From the NCBI GenBank assembly GCA_963812885.1, contig CAWEWZ010000002.1, positions 835,661 to 899,660 on the forward strand: a stretch of 64,000 nt of DNA, given 5' to 3'. The notes under the pieces were generated by a model. It made no database searches, was not told the origin of the DNA, and saw nothing but the letters and a program-made list of their open reading frames with translations. The DNA is from Bog-756 sp963812885 (GTDB lineage Bacteria; Actinomycetota; Acidimicrobiia; Acidimicrobiales; RAAP-2). A program made the translations under genes and the position numbers. Shown here piece after piece: positions 63,562 to 64,000 of this stretch. Position 1 is the stretch's first letter; each line of letters starts with the position of its first letter.

Positions 63562-63977
63562 CTATTCGAGCCCTGCACTGAGCTTCTTCGGTGCAAGGAC
63601 CCGGTAGCTCTCGATCACCAGCTCCCGAACCTCTTCCCAGTCTGTGTCGTCGCTGAGCCACACCCCGATGCGGTCCGGGCGAGCTCGTCGAGGGACGAAG
63701 AAGGGATGGCCAATGGATAGCAATGCCCCGCGTTCGTCAGGGTCGGTACGCAACACGAGCAGCGGAACGGACTCGCCAGTCGATGACCCATTGCTACGAG
63801 CAGGCAGAATGACAGTTGGCGGATGTCGAAGGACTGCGCCGTCGATCTTGTTCTCGTCCGTGAATAGTCGACGCGCACCGTAACCTCGGGCAGCGCCAGG
63901 CATAGCGTGCGCACCCGCTCGACGATGCCCTCCGGGACCTCCACGGGAGAGCTCAGTTCGTCGTTGAACTCAGGCAT
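63562..63977 (-). CDS. MmcQ/YjbR family protein (one frameshift)
   Basis: About 138 residues. VPEGIVERVRTLCLALPEVTVR is the family start and the frame continues to SFDIRQLSFCLLVAMG. After a break near 63785 it resumes as SVPLLVLRTDPDERGALLSIGHPFFVPRRARPDRIGVWLSDDTDWEEVRELVIESYRVLAPKKL, the conserved C-terminal YjbR part. Length is 3n+2. YjbR proteins have a DNA-binding-like fold, but their role is unknown. The ATG at 63977 lies close to the window edge. Confidence 0.75.
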
Positions 63978-64000
63978 CACAGACCAAATGATGCCAGTCG

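Overview
The window is 64 kb of very GC-rich DNA (around 70 per cent by eye). It is dense with genes that use GTG and TTG starts and many 4-base ATGA/GTGA overlaps. Several traits point to a high-GC actinobacterium, most likely class Acidimicrobiia: F420/FMN-dependent luciferase-like enzymes, ECF41 and ECF42 sigma factors, a Fur-catalase pair, a DUF222-HNH protein, and a secreted six-repeat protein of the GYWLV...GGIF.FGD type that I associate with Acidimicrobiia. This is inferred from gene content; there is no rRNA in the window.

Layout. 0-1.4 kb: the less GC-rich 3' part of a tyrosine recombinase that abuts a 5'-truncated membrane gene, so this is probably the edge of an integrated element. 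1.4-5.5 kb: an MFS pump / MerR / dienelactone hydrolase / DUF6295 operon, divergent from a thioesterase, with a palindrome between them. 5.6-7.8 kb: an FAD oxidoreductase and its ECF41 sigma factor, with an ECF41-type promoter placed for a leaderless transcript. 7.9-16 kb: a lipoprotein, an FtsH-like protease, fur, a catalase, an HNH protein, an HxlR regulator and a PemK-like protein, most of them interrupted by frameshifts. 16-25 kb: a membrane protein, a CrtI-like oxidoreductase, a cyclic-nucleotide-binding protein, a lipid-type block (LLM oxidoreductase, TesB-like thioesterase, acyl-CoA dehydrogenase), and pdxH divergent from a PLP enzyme. 25-33.7 kb: an amine oxidase coupled to a secernin-like hydrolase, an ssuD-ssuE-tag-PPOX operon, and YjbQ-MFS. 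33.7-38.6 kb: a secreted sedolisin divergent from a Tat peptide / DUF4331 / small beta-rich protein module. 38.6-45.4 kb: assorted enzymes and the six-repeat secreted protein. 45.5-47.2 kb: an ECF42/YCII pair with a matching promoter. 47.3-55.7 kb: membrane proteins, two Nudix enzymes, a LigD-type ligase, a glycosyltransferase and a methyltransferase. 56-61.8 kb: a double SnoaL protein and a PadR-controlled ABC exporter with two ATPases. 61.9-64 kb: a less GC-rich tail with an F420 reductase-like gene and a YjbR-family gene.

Two themes stand out. First, regulation is unusually readable. Both ECF families that carry C-terminal regulatory extensions have matching promoter motifs in front of their partner genes, and the PadR operon has two copies of the same ATAC-N3-GTAT site. 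Second, many otherwise good genes are interrupted by frameshifts. Eight of nine genes with a single break have a net length of 3n+1, which looks more like one-base insertion errors in the assembly than real gene decay. Products of the broken genes are named from the combined reading frames.
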